Positions 15,954 to 25,003 are shown, counted from the stretch's first letter. The stretch: 40,972 nucleotides of DNA from an uncultured Spirochaetales bacterium (GCA_949285145.1 CASDXQ010000009.1:1-40972); one strand, 5' to 3'. A program made the numbers and translations. The notes: a model not told the origin generated them from the letters alone.

Positions 15954-17365
15954 GCGAGAACAGATTCAAGGTTCCTGCAAAAAGCAGACCTTCACCATCG
16001 GCAGCGCGCTCCTCTTCTGTGAAAAGCCCAAAGGGAAAAACCGCTGTCAGGAAAAACGGCGGGAATGTGTCTCAGACAAAACTTGAAAAAGCCAGGGTTG
16101 TCAGGAAAACATCCTCATCGCATGCCCGCTCCCTTCCTGATATACAGGATATGGGGAATATGACAAGAGACGAGAGGATAAGGGCGGTTCTGAAAAATGA
16201 GGGTGTGAAAGTCGGAAGCTGCGGGAAAAAAGGCAGCACTGATGACAGGAAAAGATCTGACCGCTATTCCGGTATGAAGAGCATCATTGCAGGAAACAGG
16301 ACGGCCTCAGATGAGGCAAGGAAAAGCGAGACCGTATATGAAAAAAAGAAGGACAGCCCGGTGCTTTTCATGCGGATCGCATTCATCGCCCTTGTGCTTA
16401 TTCTTTTATCAATTGCCCTCATTCTCGTACAGCGTGCCGGTGTTTCCCCGTCTTCCAATGCTGCAGATTCTTCTTACGGCAGAGTGACGGAAAAAGCAGT
16501 GGAGACGGCGGAGCCTGATTCCCCGGTGGCTGTGGAGGTGATCAGAGGTATGGGGGCAGGGGAAGTCTCCCGTCTCTTTTCTCCTTTCTTTGACAGCGAT
16601 ATGTTCCTTTCTTATCTTGTCGGCAATGATCTAACCACATCAATACTGCCGGGCAAGTATCTTATTGACAGTTCCATGACGATTGAAGAGGCAGCTGCTC
16701 TCATTACACAGACAGTGAAAAGCAGATCCGTTACCGTATATGCGGGATATACTGTTGACGATACAGATGAAATGCTTGCAAACCGCGGCCTTGCATCAAG
16801 GGGCGATTTCCTTGAAGCCTGTGATGCCCTCATGAAAGAATATTCTCTTCCATTTGTTGAAGGTTATCTGATGAGCGGGGTATACGAATTCACGAACTGT
16901 TATGATCTGGCTTACCGCATGCTTTCTGCGACTCTTGACTGGTTCCGCAGCAGAGCCGGAGCCCTTGCATCATCGTCCCTGAGCATGGATGAAACCGTGA
17001 AGATTGCAAGCATGGTGAACAGGGAAACACAGGATGCGGATCAGATGCCGGTTATCGCGGCTGTAATACTGAACAGATACGAATCTGACATGCCGCTGGG
17101 AATTGACGCCACAACACGCTATGAGCTGGATGACTGGACAGGCAGACTGCCGCAGAGCGCATATGAAGAGATCACACCTTATAACACGCGCAGGAAGAAA
17201 GGGCTTCCTCCCAGCGGTATCGGATGTCCTTCGCCGGAAAGCCTTGAAAGCGTGCTTGCTCCTTCTGACACAGAAGCCCTTTACTACCTTCACGACAAAG
17301 ATGGAAGATTGTATACTTCATCGACATACGAGGAACATCTGGAAACATATGAACGTCTTTACTGA
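15950..17365 (+). CDS. mltG: endolytic murein transglycosylase MltG
   Basis: MltG (YceG) cuts nascent peptidoglycan strands in the inner membrane and so limits glycan length. The 471-residue protein has a long basic, Ser/Lys-rich cytoplasmic N-terminus (1-138), one membrane helix (about 141-162) and a periplasmic LysM-like plus YceG catalytic part. Catalytic signatures are ASMVNRETQDAD near residue 349 (the family's conserved Glu is in NRET), IDATTRYEL near 384, and YNTRRKKGLPPSGIGCPS near 410. The closing block near 445 is YYLHDKDGRLYTSSTYEEH. The first Glu of the usual VEKET is Asn here, while the second is kept. Translation is coupled to the coiled-coil gene before it and the PHP gene after it (17-base overlap). 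Confidence 0.93.
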   Translation: MSENRFKVPAKSRPSPSAARSSSVKSPKGKTAVRKNGGNVSQTKLEKARVVRKTSSSHARSLPDIQDMGNMTRDERIRAVLKNEGVKVGSCGKKGSTDDRKRSDRYSGMKSIIAGNRTASDEARKSETVYEKKKDSPVLFMRIAFIALVLILLSIALILVQRAGVSPSSNAADSSYGRVTEKAVETAEPDSPVAVEVIRGMGAGEVSRLFSPFFDSDMFLSYLVGNDLTTSILPGKYLIDSSMTIEEAAALITQTVKSRSVTVYAGYTVDDTDEMLANRGLASRGDFLEACDALMKEYSLPFVEGYLMSGVYEFTNCYDLAYRMLSATLDWFRSRAGALASSSLSMDETVKIASMVNRETQDADQMPVIAAVILNRYESDMPLGIDATTRYELDDWTGRLPQSAYEEITPYNTRRKKGLPPSGIGCPSPESLESVLAPSDTEALYYLHDKDGRLYTSSTYEEHLETYERLY

Positions 17366-18155
17366 GACATATAATATACATACTCATTCTTTTTACTGCG
17401 GGCATGGCAGCGGAACCATTGCGGAATATGTGAAAGAGGCGGAGGCTAAAGGGCTTGACCTTCTGGGATTTTCCGAACATTGTCCCTTTCCTGACAACTT
17501 TCTCCATCGTTCGCGCATGGACTACAGCATGATGAGTTCTTATGAGAGAGATGTCAGGAAGCAGAAGGAAGAGAGCGGCATTCAGATTCTCCTCGGCTAC
17601 GAATGCGATTATTTTCCCCGTTACCGGGAGTATCTTGCGTCTCTCAGGGAAAGAGTTGATTATCTTGTGACAGGCACGCATTTCATAGAAAGAGCTGACG
17701 GCTCAAGGGTCTCTCCTTTTTCATCAATACTCACGGTTGATGAGCTTTATCGCTACCGCGATCAGTTCATAGGCGCACTTGAAAGCGGACTATTCGATTA
17801 TGCCGCGCATCCGGATCTTTTCATGGCGGGCTCCGCATCATGGGATGATGTCCATAAACGTGTCGCACGTGAGATCATAGGAGAGGCCGTGAGTCTTTCC
17901 ATCCCGCTTGAGATAAACGGAAACGGAATGCTGAAAAGACAGGCTCCCGACCGGTTCTGCTATCCTTTCGGTCCGTTCTGGTCGCTTGCGTCAAAGATGG
18001 GTGCCGATGTGATTCTCTCAACGGATGCCCACAGCACCGCAAATCTTGTATTGACGAAAGAACGGCTTGAAATATTTGCCCATCAGCATGGAGTGCGGCT
18101 TGTGCGTCCTTTTTTCGAAAACGGAAAACTAAAATGGAGAAGGAGAGGAGAATGA
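17349..18155 (+). CDS. PHP-domain phosphatase (histidinol-phosphatase family)
   Basis: A 268-residue PHP-fold phosphoesterase of the HisJ/HisK histidinol-phosphatase family. Metal-binding motifs run in order: NIHTHSFYCGHG (HxH, near residue 9), LLGFSEHCPFPD near 38, GYECDYFP near 79, TGTHF near 104, YAAHPDLF near 151, and STDAHS near 223. The ATG at 17349, inside the mltG end, is chosen because the domain begins there; the open frame extends further upstream only by reading through mltG out of frame. With no other his genes nearby it may act on another phosphomonoester. Its 3' end overlaps the convergent pseudouridine synthase gene by 27 bases. Confidence 0.86.
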   Translation: MNVFTETYNIHTHSFYCGHGSGTIAEYVKEAEAKGLDLLGFSEHCPFPDNFLHRSRMDYSMMSSYERDVRKQKEESGIQILLGYECDYFPRYREYLASLRERVDYLVTGTHFIERADGSRVSPFSSILTVDELYRYRDQFIGALESGLFDYAAHPDLFMAGSASWDDVHKRVAREIIGEAVSLSIPLEINGNGMLKRQAPDRFCYPFGPFWSLASKMGADVILSTDAHSTANLVLTKERLEIFAHQHGVRLVRPFFENGKLKWRRRGE

Positions 18156-19382
18156 CACCCTCTCTCCTGTAGAAGGATGTATGAAACTCAGCGTTTCGGC
18201 ATGCAAGGCAAGCCTTTCACCTTCTTTTCTTGTTCCGTAAAGTCTGTCTCCCAGTATGGGGCATTTCAGGCCTGATGCGCTGTGCACTCTCAGCTGATGT
18301 GTCCTGCCGGTATGAGGAGTGAAACGGACACGCGTAACAATGCGTCCGTCAATTATTTCCACGGACAGACGTTCAAATTCAGTGACAGCTTTCTTGCCAC
18401 TCTGCATATCAACAATCTGATACGGCCTGTTATCCGTATCAAGACGGAGCGGAAGATCGATCAGACCGCGTTCTTCCTTCACCAGACCATCCAGAAGGGC
18501 AATATATGTTTTTGAAACTGTCCTGCCTTCAAACTGCCTTGAGATGAAGCTTTTTGCTTTTTCATTCTTGGCAAGCACAAGAAGCCCCGATGTATCCATG
18601 TCAAGTCTGTGAATTGAAGGAAGAAGAGGAGCAGAGGGAAATATTTTCTTCACTCTTGATGATACGCAGTCGGCCTTGTCTTCACCTTTACCGGGGACGG
18701 AAAGCATCCCTTCATCTTTGTTGACTATGACGATATCATCATCGCTGTAGATTATATCGATAGTGAAGATATGTCTGAGAATAAGTGCGCATTTCTCGTC
18801 ACATGGAGGATAAGAGTGGAGATGCTGTCTCAATGTGCTGTCATGTCCGTAGTAGATTTCGCATAACGACAAGGGTTCCCATCCTTTCCTGAAACACCAT
18901 GAAAGCAGTTTCACGGCAGCACAGTCGCCGGTTCCAGATGGAGGTGCCGCTTTCAGGTTCATGTCCCTGAACCCGATCTTCCCGTACGGTGTGTGAAAGG
19001 AATAGTTTTCAAATATCTTCTCAAGACATTCCGCAGACAGGCTTCTTCTTATCGGTTCAAGATCTTTTTCACCCATCTCAATACGATCTGAATAGCAGTG
19101 TATCCTGCTGTCGTATTCTTCCACGATTTTTTCAAAAGAAGAGACGGAGAAACATGGAGGAACATATCCTTTTATGATATAACTGCCGTCAAAACTGCCG
19201 GAGAAGGCATATGATACAGTCTCCTGTCCTTCCGGTGTTCCTGCAATGAGGCATCCGAGCATGAATGACCTGCCTTCAATGGAGTGAAGGCCTTTCTCGT
19301 CAAGTGTGCCGCGCTTTTCAATTTCCTTTATTTTCTCTCTTAAAGCGCTTTCCGCCTTTTTCTCACTCAGAATATTCAGCAT
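18129..19382 (-). CDS. RluA-family pseudouridine synthase with an N-terminal extension
   Basis: A 417-residue protein. The C-terminal half (about 205-417) is an RluA-type pseudouridine synthase that isomerises uridine in rRNA or tRNA: catalytic Asp261 in SIHRLDMDTSGLLVLAKN, then KTYIALLDG near 295 and HTGRTHQLRVH near 370. The N-terminal ~190 residues form a second domain (FMLGCLIAG..., VKLLSWCFRKGWEPLSLCEIYYG). This resembles the extension of the long RluA-like synthases of some gamma-proteobacteria and Bacteroidetes, function unknown. No S4 domain is seen. Its ATG shares one base with the stop of the GpsA-like gene, so it is coupled to it. Confidence 0.87.
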   Translation of the reverse strand: MLNILSEKKAESALREKIKEIEKRGTLDEKGLHSIEGRSFMLGCLIAGTPEGQETVSYAFSGSFDGSYIIKGYVPPCFSVSSFEKIVEEYDSRIHCYSDRIEMGEKDLEPIRRSLSAECLEKIFENYSFHTPYGKIGFRDMNLKAAPPSGTGDCAAVKLLSWCFRKGWEPLSLCEIYYGHDSTLRQHLHSYPPCDEKCALILRHIFTIDIIYSDDDIVIVNKDEGMLSVPGKGEDKADCVSSRVKKIFPSAPLLPSIHRLDMDTSGLLVLAKNEKAKSFISRQFEGRTVSKTYIALLDGLVKEERGLIDLPLRLDTDNRPYQIVDMQSGKKAVTEFERLSVEIIDGRIVTRVRFTPHTGRTHQLRVHSASGLKCPILGDRLYGTRKEGERLALHAETLSFIHPSTGERVSFSSPSPF

Positions 19383-20356
19383 CAGCTGAATACCGTGAGG
19401 AGATAGTCGTTCAAAGTCTTTCCTTCGTACAGCAAGCCGTAAAGAGCCTGCACAAGAGGGTAGTCCTTTTCAATTCCCAGCCTGCGGGTGCTTTCTCCGA
19501 AAAGCTTGATAGAACGATGACCTTCAATGAGTGTCGCCGATGAACCGCTTGTGTAGTCGAATCCTTTTCCGATTAGCATGCCCAGTGTCCTGTTCCTTGA
19601 CAGGTCGTTGAGGCCTGTCAGCCCGAGGTCTCCGATTGCGCAGTAACGGAATATTGTCTCTTCGTCACAGTTGTAGAGCTTTAGGAACCGTCTCATTTCG
19701 TTTACAGCTTTAGTATAGACAAGGAAATCGACGTTGGGACTTGAATAACGTCCTGATACAAGCCCTATGGCAATGGCATACATGTTCTTCAGGATGGATG
19801 TGAGCTCGACACCTCTGATGTCGTCTGTATGGTCGAGAATCATGCTGGTGCCTGAAAAAAGCTGATCCTTGACGAACATGTAATCTTCTTCTCTTCCCCC
19901 GAAAGTGAATGCGGTTGGAAAACCGTTGAGGACTTCTATTGCGAAGCTGGGGCCTTTCATGCTGGCTGTATGCCTGAACGGAATTTTCTCCGTGATGAAT
20001 GCCCCGTCATCGCTCATTCCCTTTGCAAGGTTTATTACAAGCGGTTCCCTGTCTGCTGTGTATTTTCTGATCTCCTGAGAAAAACTGACGATCGCTTTTG
20101 AAGGGATCACCAGAAAAATCTCATCAGCATCGGCAAAAACAGAATAGTCTCCGCTTGCTTTGAGATTCATGTTCAGAAAGCGTGTGGGAAAATATTTCAC
20201 ATTCCTGTGCTGTTCATTGATTGTCCTGACAACGTCGCTTTCCACAGAGTGTATCACTACATTGTTTTTATCATTCCACGCAAGACGCTCTGCTATTGCA
20301 GTTCCGAATACTCCGCCACCGGCAACGACAACATTGTTCTTTTTCTCACTCATCAT
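19382..20356 (-). CDS. gpsA: NAD(P)-dependent glycerol-3-phosphate dehydrogenase (GpsA-like)
   Basis: A 324-residue dehydrogenase that reduces dihydroxyacetone phosphate to glycerol-3-phosphate for phospholipids. The Rossmann motif is VVAGGGVFGTAIAERL near residue 9. The family block GPSFAIEV lies near 134, SILKNMYAIAIGL near 184 holds the catalytic Lys, and AIGDLGLTGLNDLSRNRTLG lies near 235. The usual ATKGIE is NLAKGMS here, so this is a divergent member and the exact substrate is less certain. The stop of the GH36-like gene overlaps its start by 4 bases, with GAGGG just upstream, so it is coupled to a carbohydrate-type gene. The pairing is unusual. Confidence 0.85.
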   Translation of the reverse strand: MMSEKKNNVVVAGGGVFGTAIAERLAWNDKNNVVIHSVESDVVRTINEQHRNVKYFPTRFLNMNLKASGDYSVFADADEIFLVIPSKAIVSFSQEIRKYTADREPLVINLAKGMSDDGAFITEKIPFRHTASMKGPSFAIEVLNGFPTAFTFGGREEDYMFVKDQLFSGTSMILDHTDDIRGVELTSILKNMYAIAIGLVSGRYSSPNVDFLVYTKAVNEMRRFLKLYNCDEETIFRYCAIGDLGLTGLNDLSRNRTLGMLIGKGFDYTSGSSATLIEGHRSIKLFGESTRRLGIEKDYPLVQALYGLLYEGKTLNDYLLTVFS

Positions 20357-22629
20357 GTTCCCTCATTGATTCTTTTGAATAAATATAATCTTGTGGAATG
20401 GTCTCCCATGACTCTCATTCCATGTGCATATGACGCTCCCATGTAATGCTCGCACAGCCTCAGTCCTGCCCATTTGAGTATCTCGCCGGAGACTGTATAA
20501 GCCTCTTGTTCGAATTCAGGCGGCTGGAAATAGTCTTCCACCGACGTGAATTCGGCTTCCTCATTTCTTCTTGACACTTCATATATTCCGTTTTCATCCG
20601 CATCAGGAACGAAAATGATGTCATCTTCTGCGGATGGCACCATGTTTCTGTAGGCAAGCAGCAGCATTATTATGTCCTTGTGCGGACTTATCGAGTAGAG
20701 AATCACCCTGTTTGCGTTCTCCATGACACGGAAACTGCCGAACTGGAATACGGAGCGGTACATTTTATAGAAGCTGATCTGTTCTTTCAGCATCATCTTC
20801 TCCCTGCTGCTGAGCCTGTTCAGCTCAATTGAATAGCTCAGCGAACCGAAAGCCGCGATGTTGAATGCGCTTGAAAGACTTGAATACCGGCCCTCCAGAT
20901 TCCATCTTCTTTCTGTAATCATATTGGAAATGCAGGACAGAGGCACGATAGATGATGCCCCGATGACTGCATCAAGCATTTCGAAAGAATCATTTACTGC
21001 AGTGCTTGCAAGCAGCGATGATGATGCAAGCAGGGAAAGATCGAAGCGCGGCGAAGTGGAACTCACATTCTCGATCAGCAGGTTCGGGAAAGACAGCATA
21101 ATGCTTCTCTGCAGACGGTTGAATGCAAGCATGTAACGGTGTCTCCAGGTTCCGCAGAGGCTGGCTTCCTCACATCGTGACCAGACATCTGCCATCTGTG
21201 TCCCGAGATTCCAGCGTATAAGATCGATACCGGTGCGTTCTATGAGACTTTTGAGAGATGAAAGGATGTCATCATAGACTTCTTCTCTTGTAAGATCTAT
21301 GAGATATCCTCCTTTTTCATTCGCATTGTTCTTTTTTCTCGGATCTCTTACAAGCCAGTCAGGGTTCTCCATGGCATAGCGGCTGTTCAGTGATGCCATC
21401 TCGGGACTGATCCACAACCCGAAAAGCATGCCTGCCTTATGGCATGCTTTTGAAATTTCCGCAAGCCCGTCAGGGATTTTCATGGTATTTGCGCTCCAGT
21501 CTCCCAGAGAGTCCTCTGCACTTGATCTGACACCGAACCAGCCGTCATCAAGGACAAATAGCTCAAAGCCGAGAGCCGCTGCATTCCTGATCTCTTCAAG
21601 AATGCGGTCTTCCCTGACATCAAGCCCCAGACTGAATGCGGTACTGAAAGAAACCGGACGCAGCCTGTTCTTCCATGTGCCCCTGATCACATGGTTCTCC
21701 TCAAATGCATGAAGCATCTCAACCGCCTTATCCCGGGATGAAGCCGAAACAAGCACAGCCTCAGGGGTCTCAAAGCTTTCTCCGGTTTTAAGCACAGGTC
21801 TTACAGTATCATTGTTGAGTCCAGTGACGATATGTGTCTTTCCGTATGGACTTACCTCCACTGTCTCTTTATGATCCCCTGAATAGAGAAGGGCAGAGAT
21901 GATGCATTGCCGGCTGTTTTCCAGAATAATGCAGCTGGATTTCTGTCCGGTAAAGCCGCTTCTCGATTCATTCACAAAGGCTGTCCCCTCTCTGAGCCTT
22001 TCCCTTTTCTCCCTGTTTTCCCTTCCGTACGGACCGCCGAAAAGACAAAGGTCATAATCACATGTGAAAAGATCAAGCTGCAGGCTTGCGGCTTTCTGCA
22101 GCGCAATTCCGCTCTTTGATCTGTTTGTGATGACAGCTCTGCGCACAATGGCATCGCATGAGGGAAAAACCGTGTAATAAAGGGAGAGCATTATGCCTCG
22201 GCTGCTGTCAGTAAAATCTATGCGTATGCCGTGGGCATCATCTTCTCCTCCCAGTGCCTGCACGATTGCCGAAGCGGCTCTTTTTATTCCTTTGTATGTT
22301 TCATGCGAGAAATACCTGAGATCAAGGCTGGAACTGCAGTTCCCTGAGGCAAGTATGCTGATGAGCGGAGAACGGAAATCACCACCTCCCTCAGCAGAGA
22401 ATTCAAGCGGGAGGTCATTCAGGTTTACTTCCCAGTTTCTGTCATTGAAGGACACTTCACCGTTTCTCGGGACAAGCCTTTTCATTCTCAGCGGCAGTGA
22501 ATATGCTTCAGGATTTCTGAGTCTCTGTCCATAATGGAGATGTTCAGGCAGTCCGAGTTCGTTTATCATGAAAATATAGCTTGTATTATTCGTCGCGAGG
22601 TGGAAAATATTGTTTTTTACAGTTATCAT
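20353..22629 (-). CDS. GH36 alpha-galactosidase-like protein with Asn at the nucleophile position
   Basis: A 758-residue protein with the full three-part layout of family GH36 alpha-galactosidases. The N-terminal beta domain runs HLHYGQRLRNPE... and GGGDFRSPLISI. The central TIM barrel carries FELFVLDDGWFG near residue 354 and LFGLWISPEMAS near 396. The motif that is normally KWDMNR, carrying the catalytic nucleophile Asp, reads RWNLGT here, with Asn474 (codon AAT at 21210-21208). The acid/base Asp is kept in RFD (Asp530), but the usual SGGGRFD is TSPRFD. It may therefore be catalytically dead, a binding or regulatory relative, or use another mechanism. The ATG at 22629 is chosen because AAGGA precedes it and similarity starts there. 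There is no signal peptide, so it is cytoplasmic. Confidence 0.85.
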   Translation of the reverse strand: MITVKNNIFHLATNNTSYIFMINELGLPEHLHYGQRLRNPEAYSLPLRMKRLVPRNGEVSFNDRNWEVNLNDLPLEFSAEGGGDFRSPLISILASGNCSSSLDLRYFSHETYKGIKRAASAIVQALGGEDDAHGIRIDFTDSSRGIMLSLYYTVFPSCDAIVRRAVITNRSKSGIALQKAASLQLDLFTCDYDLCLFGGPYGRENREKRERLREGTAFVNESRSGFTGQKSSCIILENSRQCIISALLYSGDHKETVEVSPYGKTHIVTGLNNDTVRPVLKTGESFETPEAVLVSASSRDKAVEMLHAFEENHVIRGTWKNRLRPVSFSTAFSLGLDVREDRILEEIRNAAALGFELFVLDDGWFGVRSSAEDSLGDWSANTMKIPDGLAEISKACHKAGMLFGLWISPEMASLNSRYAMENPDWLVRDPRKKNNANEKGGYLIDLTREEVYDDILSSLKSLIERTGIDLIRWNLGTQMADVWSRCEEASLCGTWRHRYMLAFNRLQRSIMLSFPNLLIENVSSTSPRFDLSLLASSSLLASTAVNDSFEMLDAVIGASSIVPLSCISNMITERRWNLEGRYSSLSSAFNIAAFGSLSYSIELNRLSSREKMMLKEQISFYKMYRSVFQFGSFRVMENANRVILYSISPHKDIIMLLLAYRNMVPSAEDDIIFVPDADENGIYEVSRRNEEAEFTSVEDYFQPPEFEQEAYTVSGEILKWAGLRLCEHYMGASYAHGMRVMGDHSTRLYLFKRINEGT

Positions 22630-22678
22630 AGTGAATGTCCTTAAATGATATATTAAAGGAAAACGGTGGAGTTGACAA

Positions 22679-23878
22679 ATGGATATAAGGCGTATTCCGT
22701 TATGGGAATCAAGAAATGCGACTTTCATGAGCAATAATCTGATCAGAGCGGTCATTGAAGACCAGGGGGAAGTTGCCATTGAATTGTCAGCGAAATCCGT
22801 GCAGGGCGGTTTTGTGAATGCTCTGTCTCTTCCTTATTTCAGAGGACGCGGTCTTGGTGTATCCTGTGATGAAAATGCCGACTGGTATAAAAGCAAGCAG
22901 AGTTTCTATCAGGCAGGCGGAATATATCTCACATTTCCATCAAAGGATGAGGATATGATTCTCACCAGCAATACATGCTGGATGGTGCGCAGATACGGTT
23001 CGGACGGCAGCAGCGGAGCATTGTGGAGACTGAGCGAGATGAAATCGCGACAGGAACATAACCGCTACCATGCTTCAAAGATTGATATAGTGTTTCCCGG
23101 ACATCCTGTGCTGTATTCCCTTGTCCGGCTTTCAAACAGCGGAGAAGAGGAGCTTTCATATAACGCGGGTATCCATTCCATGCTTTCTCCGCCTTTTCTT
23201 GAATCCGGATGCTTCATCAATACGGTTCCCTCTTCCTTTTCTGCTTTCTCTCCCAATTTCAGGGAAGTCGCACACAACAGACTCAGAAGCGGGGTGCGCT
23301 TCAGCGACCTGAAGCATGCGCCGGGCATCAGCAGCTCTTCTGTCGATGCGGGGTACGTGCCGGGACCCGCGGGTTCTTACGATTATATTGTGGGACAGAT
23401 AGCGAAAGGCGAGGAACTCGGATGGATCAGCGTTGTCAATCCGCGTCTTCAGATGATTTACCTTGTGTTCTTTCCGGCTCCGGCTTCAAACCTGGATGAC
23501 AGCGTGATGAAATGCGGCAATATCGATATCGCATACAATTTTCTCGGACGCATGGACAGCCCGTGGGCTCTTTATGAGGGAGGCACGCCACAGGTGTTCA
23601 GCCTCACGCTTGGATTCGGAAGACTTGACCATCATAATACTTTCGATACGCCGTCGGGATATGTCCTCAAACCGGGCGAGACAACGGATCTTGTATCCGC
23701 CCAGGCTTTTACCAGCTATGACAACCCGAGAATATCAAATGGCTTCTTTTCTATTGAGAAAGAAGCTCACGGACTGGTATGCAAGCGTACTAAAAGCTAC
23801 GCTTACATCCAGTGTGATTATTCATTTGCCTCTGTAAGGGAACTTGCCGCGCGTCTTTTTCAGAACTCCCAGGAATAA
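22679..23878 (+). CDS. mutarotase-like (aldose 1-epimerase superfamily) hypothetical protein
   Basis: A 399-residue cytoplasmic protein rich in beta strands, with a layout like the galactose mutarotase supersandwich fold. Suggestive pieces are FMSNNLIRAVIEDQGEVAIEL at the start (split here as FMSNNLIRAV and IEDQGEVAIEL), FVNALSLPYFRG, LVRLSNSGEEELSYNAGIHS in the middle, and PWALYEGGTPQVFSLTLGFGR near residue 300. I cannot name a substrate or identify the paired catalytic His/Glu with confidence. GGTGGAG at 22664-22670 supports the ATG. It diverges from the GH36-like operon across 49 bases, so the two probably share control of one sugar. It overlaps the convergent dehydrogenase gene by 19 bases. 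Confidence 0.7.
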   Translation: MDIRRIPLWESRNATFMSNNLIRAVIEDQGEVAIELSAKSVQGGFVNALSLPYFRGRGLGVSCDENADWYKSKQSFYQAGGIYLTFPSKDEDMILTSNTCWMVRRYGSDGSSGALWRLSEMKSRQEHNRYHASKIDIVFPGHPVLYSLVRLSNSGEEELSYNAGIHSMLSPPFLESGCFINTVPSSFSAFSPNFREVAHNRLRSGVRFSDLKHAPGISSSSVDAGYVPGPAGSYDYIVGQIAKGEELGWISVVNPRLQMIYLVFFPAPASNLDDSVMKCGNIDIAYNFLGRMDSPWALYEGGTPQVFSLTLGFGRLDHHNTFDTPSGYVLKPGETTDLVSAQAFTSYDNPRISNGFFSIEKEAHGLVCKRTKSYAYIQCDYSFASVRELAARLFQNSQE

Positions 23879-24996
23879 TCAAGATTGAAACGCGATGTGA
23901 ATTCTTTTATCACTTTCTGCAGTGACGGCGGTACGGGGCATCCGTGCACTTTTCTGTACTGCCATGCAAGATACTCTTTTTCTCCGGGGGTGTAGATGCG
24001 TTTTTCTCCCGGAGCTTTCCTGCTTGATCTCAGCTGCCTGCAGATCGTTCCTGCAATATGCCTGAATATCTCCTCTCCCATGAAAAAAGATGTGTTTATG
24101 GCAATGAAGAAATGTCCCAGAGGATATGGAATGAGCCTGCCTGCATCGTTCCTCCCGTTAAGGGATTTCATCCATGAACCGTCCTGAAGCGCTGCGGAAA
24201 GTATTTCAACGACTGCGGCATAGCCGTAACCTTTATAGCCTCCGTTTTCTTCTCCTATTCCTCCAAGAGGAGTCAGTGCCGCCTTGCCTTTCGTGAGATC
24301 TTCAAGCACTCCGAGTGTATCTGTCCTGTCTCTGCCGTTCTCATCTATCACCCAGCCGTGCGGAAGATCTTTTCCGGCGCGTCCGTAAACCTCTATCTTT
24401 CCTCTCTGGGTTACACTTGTGGCGCAGTCAAGCACGAATGGAAACGCCTCATCTGTCGGAAAAGCGAATGTGAGGGGATTGGTGCCCATCATATTCTCCA
24501 CTCCGAAAGTCGGCGCTATCGAAGGGCGTGCGTTTGTTCCTGTGATGCCGATCATGTTTTTGTCTGATGCCATTGTGGCGTAGTAACCTGCAATGCCGTA
24601 ATGGGTGGAATTCCTTACAACTGACATGCCAAGCCCGTATTCTCCGGCTTTCTCAATTGCCATCTCCATTGCTTTTTTCGCAATGACATGTCCCATACCG
24701 TTGTGTCCGTCAATCGTCACGCAGGCTTTCTCATCTTTAACTATCTCAATTCTTGTTACCGGATTGAGAATCCCTGCATCAATGCGGTCTATATAAATAG
24801 GCTTCAGCCTTCCGATGCCATGGGAATCAATCCCCCGCTTATCTGATTCTATCAGCACGTCGCTGATTGTCTCCGCATCAGCTTCCGGAACTCCGCTTGA
24901 AACAAGGACATCCCTCATGAAAGATTCAAGTTTTTCAAATGGAATCCATACACAGTCTGCATATTTCTGTGCATATTCTCTGAAATAATCATCCAT
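23860..24996 (-). CDS. malate/L-lactate/ureidoglycolate dehydrogenase family (Ldh2)
   Basis: A 378-residue NAD(P)-dependent oxidoreductase of the Ldh_2 family, which reduces 2-keto acids or oxidises their hydroxy acids. Members include malate, ureidoglycolate, 2,3-diketogulonate and sulfolactate dehydrogenases. Typical blocks are SDKRGIDSHG near residue 51 (catalytic His), VVRNSTHYGIAGYY near 126, GTNARPSIAPTFG near 153, GTNPLTFAFPT near 171 and GYKGYGYA near 253. No rule separates the substrates from sequence alone. AAGGAG lies 9 bases before the ATG, but it is buried in a perfect 11-bp hairpin. The closest upstream gene on this strand is the outer-membrane protein. Confidence 0.87.
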   Translation of the reverse strand: MDDYFREYAQKYADCVWIPFEKLESFMRDVLVSSGVPEADAETISDVLIESDKRGIDSHGIGRLKPIYIDRIDAGILNPVTRIEIVKDEKACVTIDGHNGMGHVIAKKAMEMAIEKAGEYGLGMSVVRNSTHYGIAGYYATMASDKNMIGITGTNARPSIAPTFGVENMMGTNPLTFAFPTDEAFPFVLDCATSVTQRGKIEVYGRAGKDLPHGWVIDENGRDRTDTLGVLEDLTKGKAALTPLGGIGEENGGYKGYGYAAVVEILSAALQDGSWMKSLNGRNDAGRLIPYPLGHFFIAINTSFFMGEEIFRHIAGTICRQLRSSRKAPGEKRIYTPGEKEYLAWQYRKVHGCPVPPSLQKVIKEFTSRFNLDYSWEF

Positions 24997-25003
24997 AAAA
25001 TTT

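Noticed and set aside
17103-17348. N-terminal extension of the PHP phosphatase
   Set aside because: The bases encode MltG in another frame, and similarity to the PHP fold begins only at the ATG at 17349.
22630-22779. 50-residue N-terminal extension of the GH36-like protein
   Set aside because: It would run across the divergent promoter region and the mutarotase-like start, while AAGGA and family similarity support the ATG at 22629.
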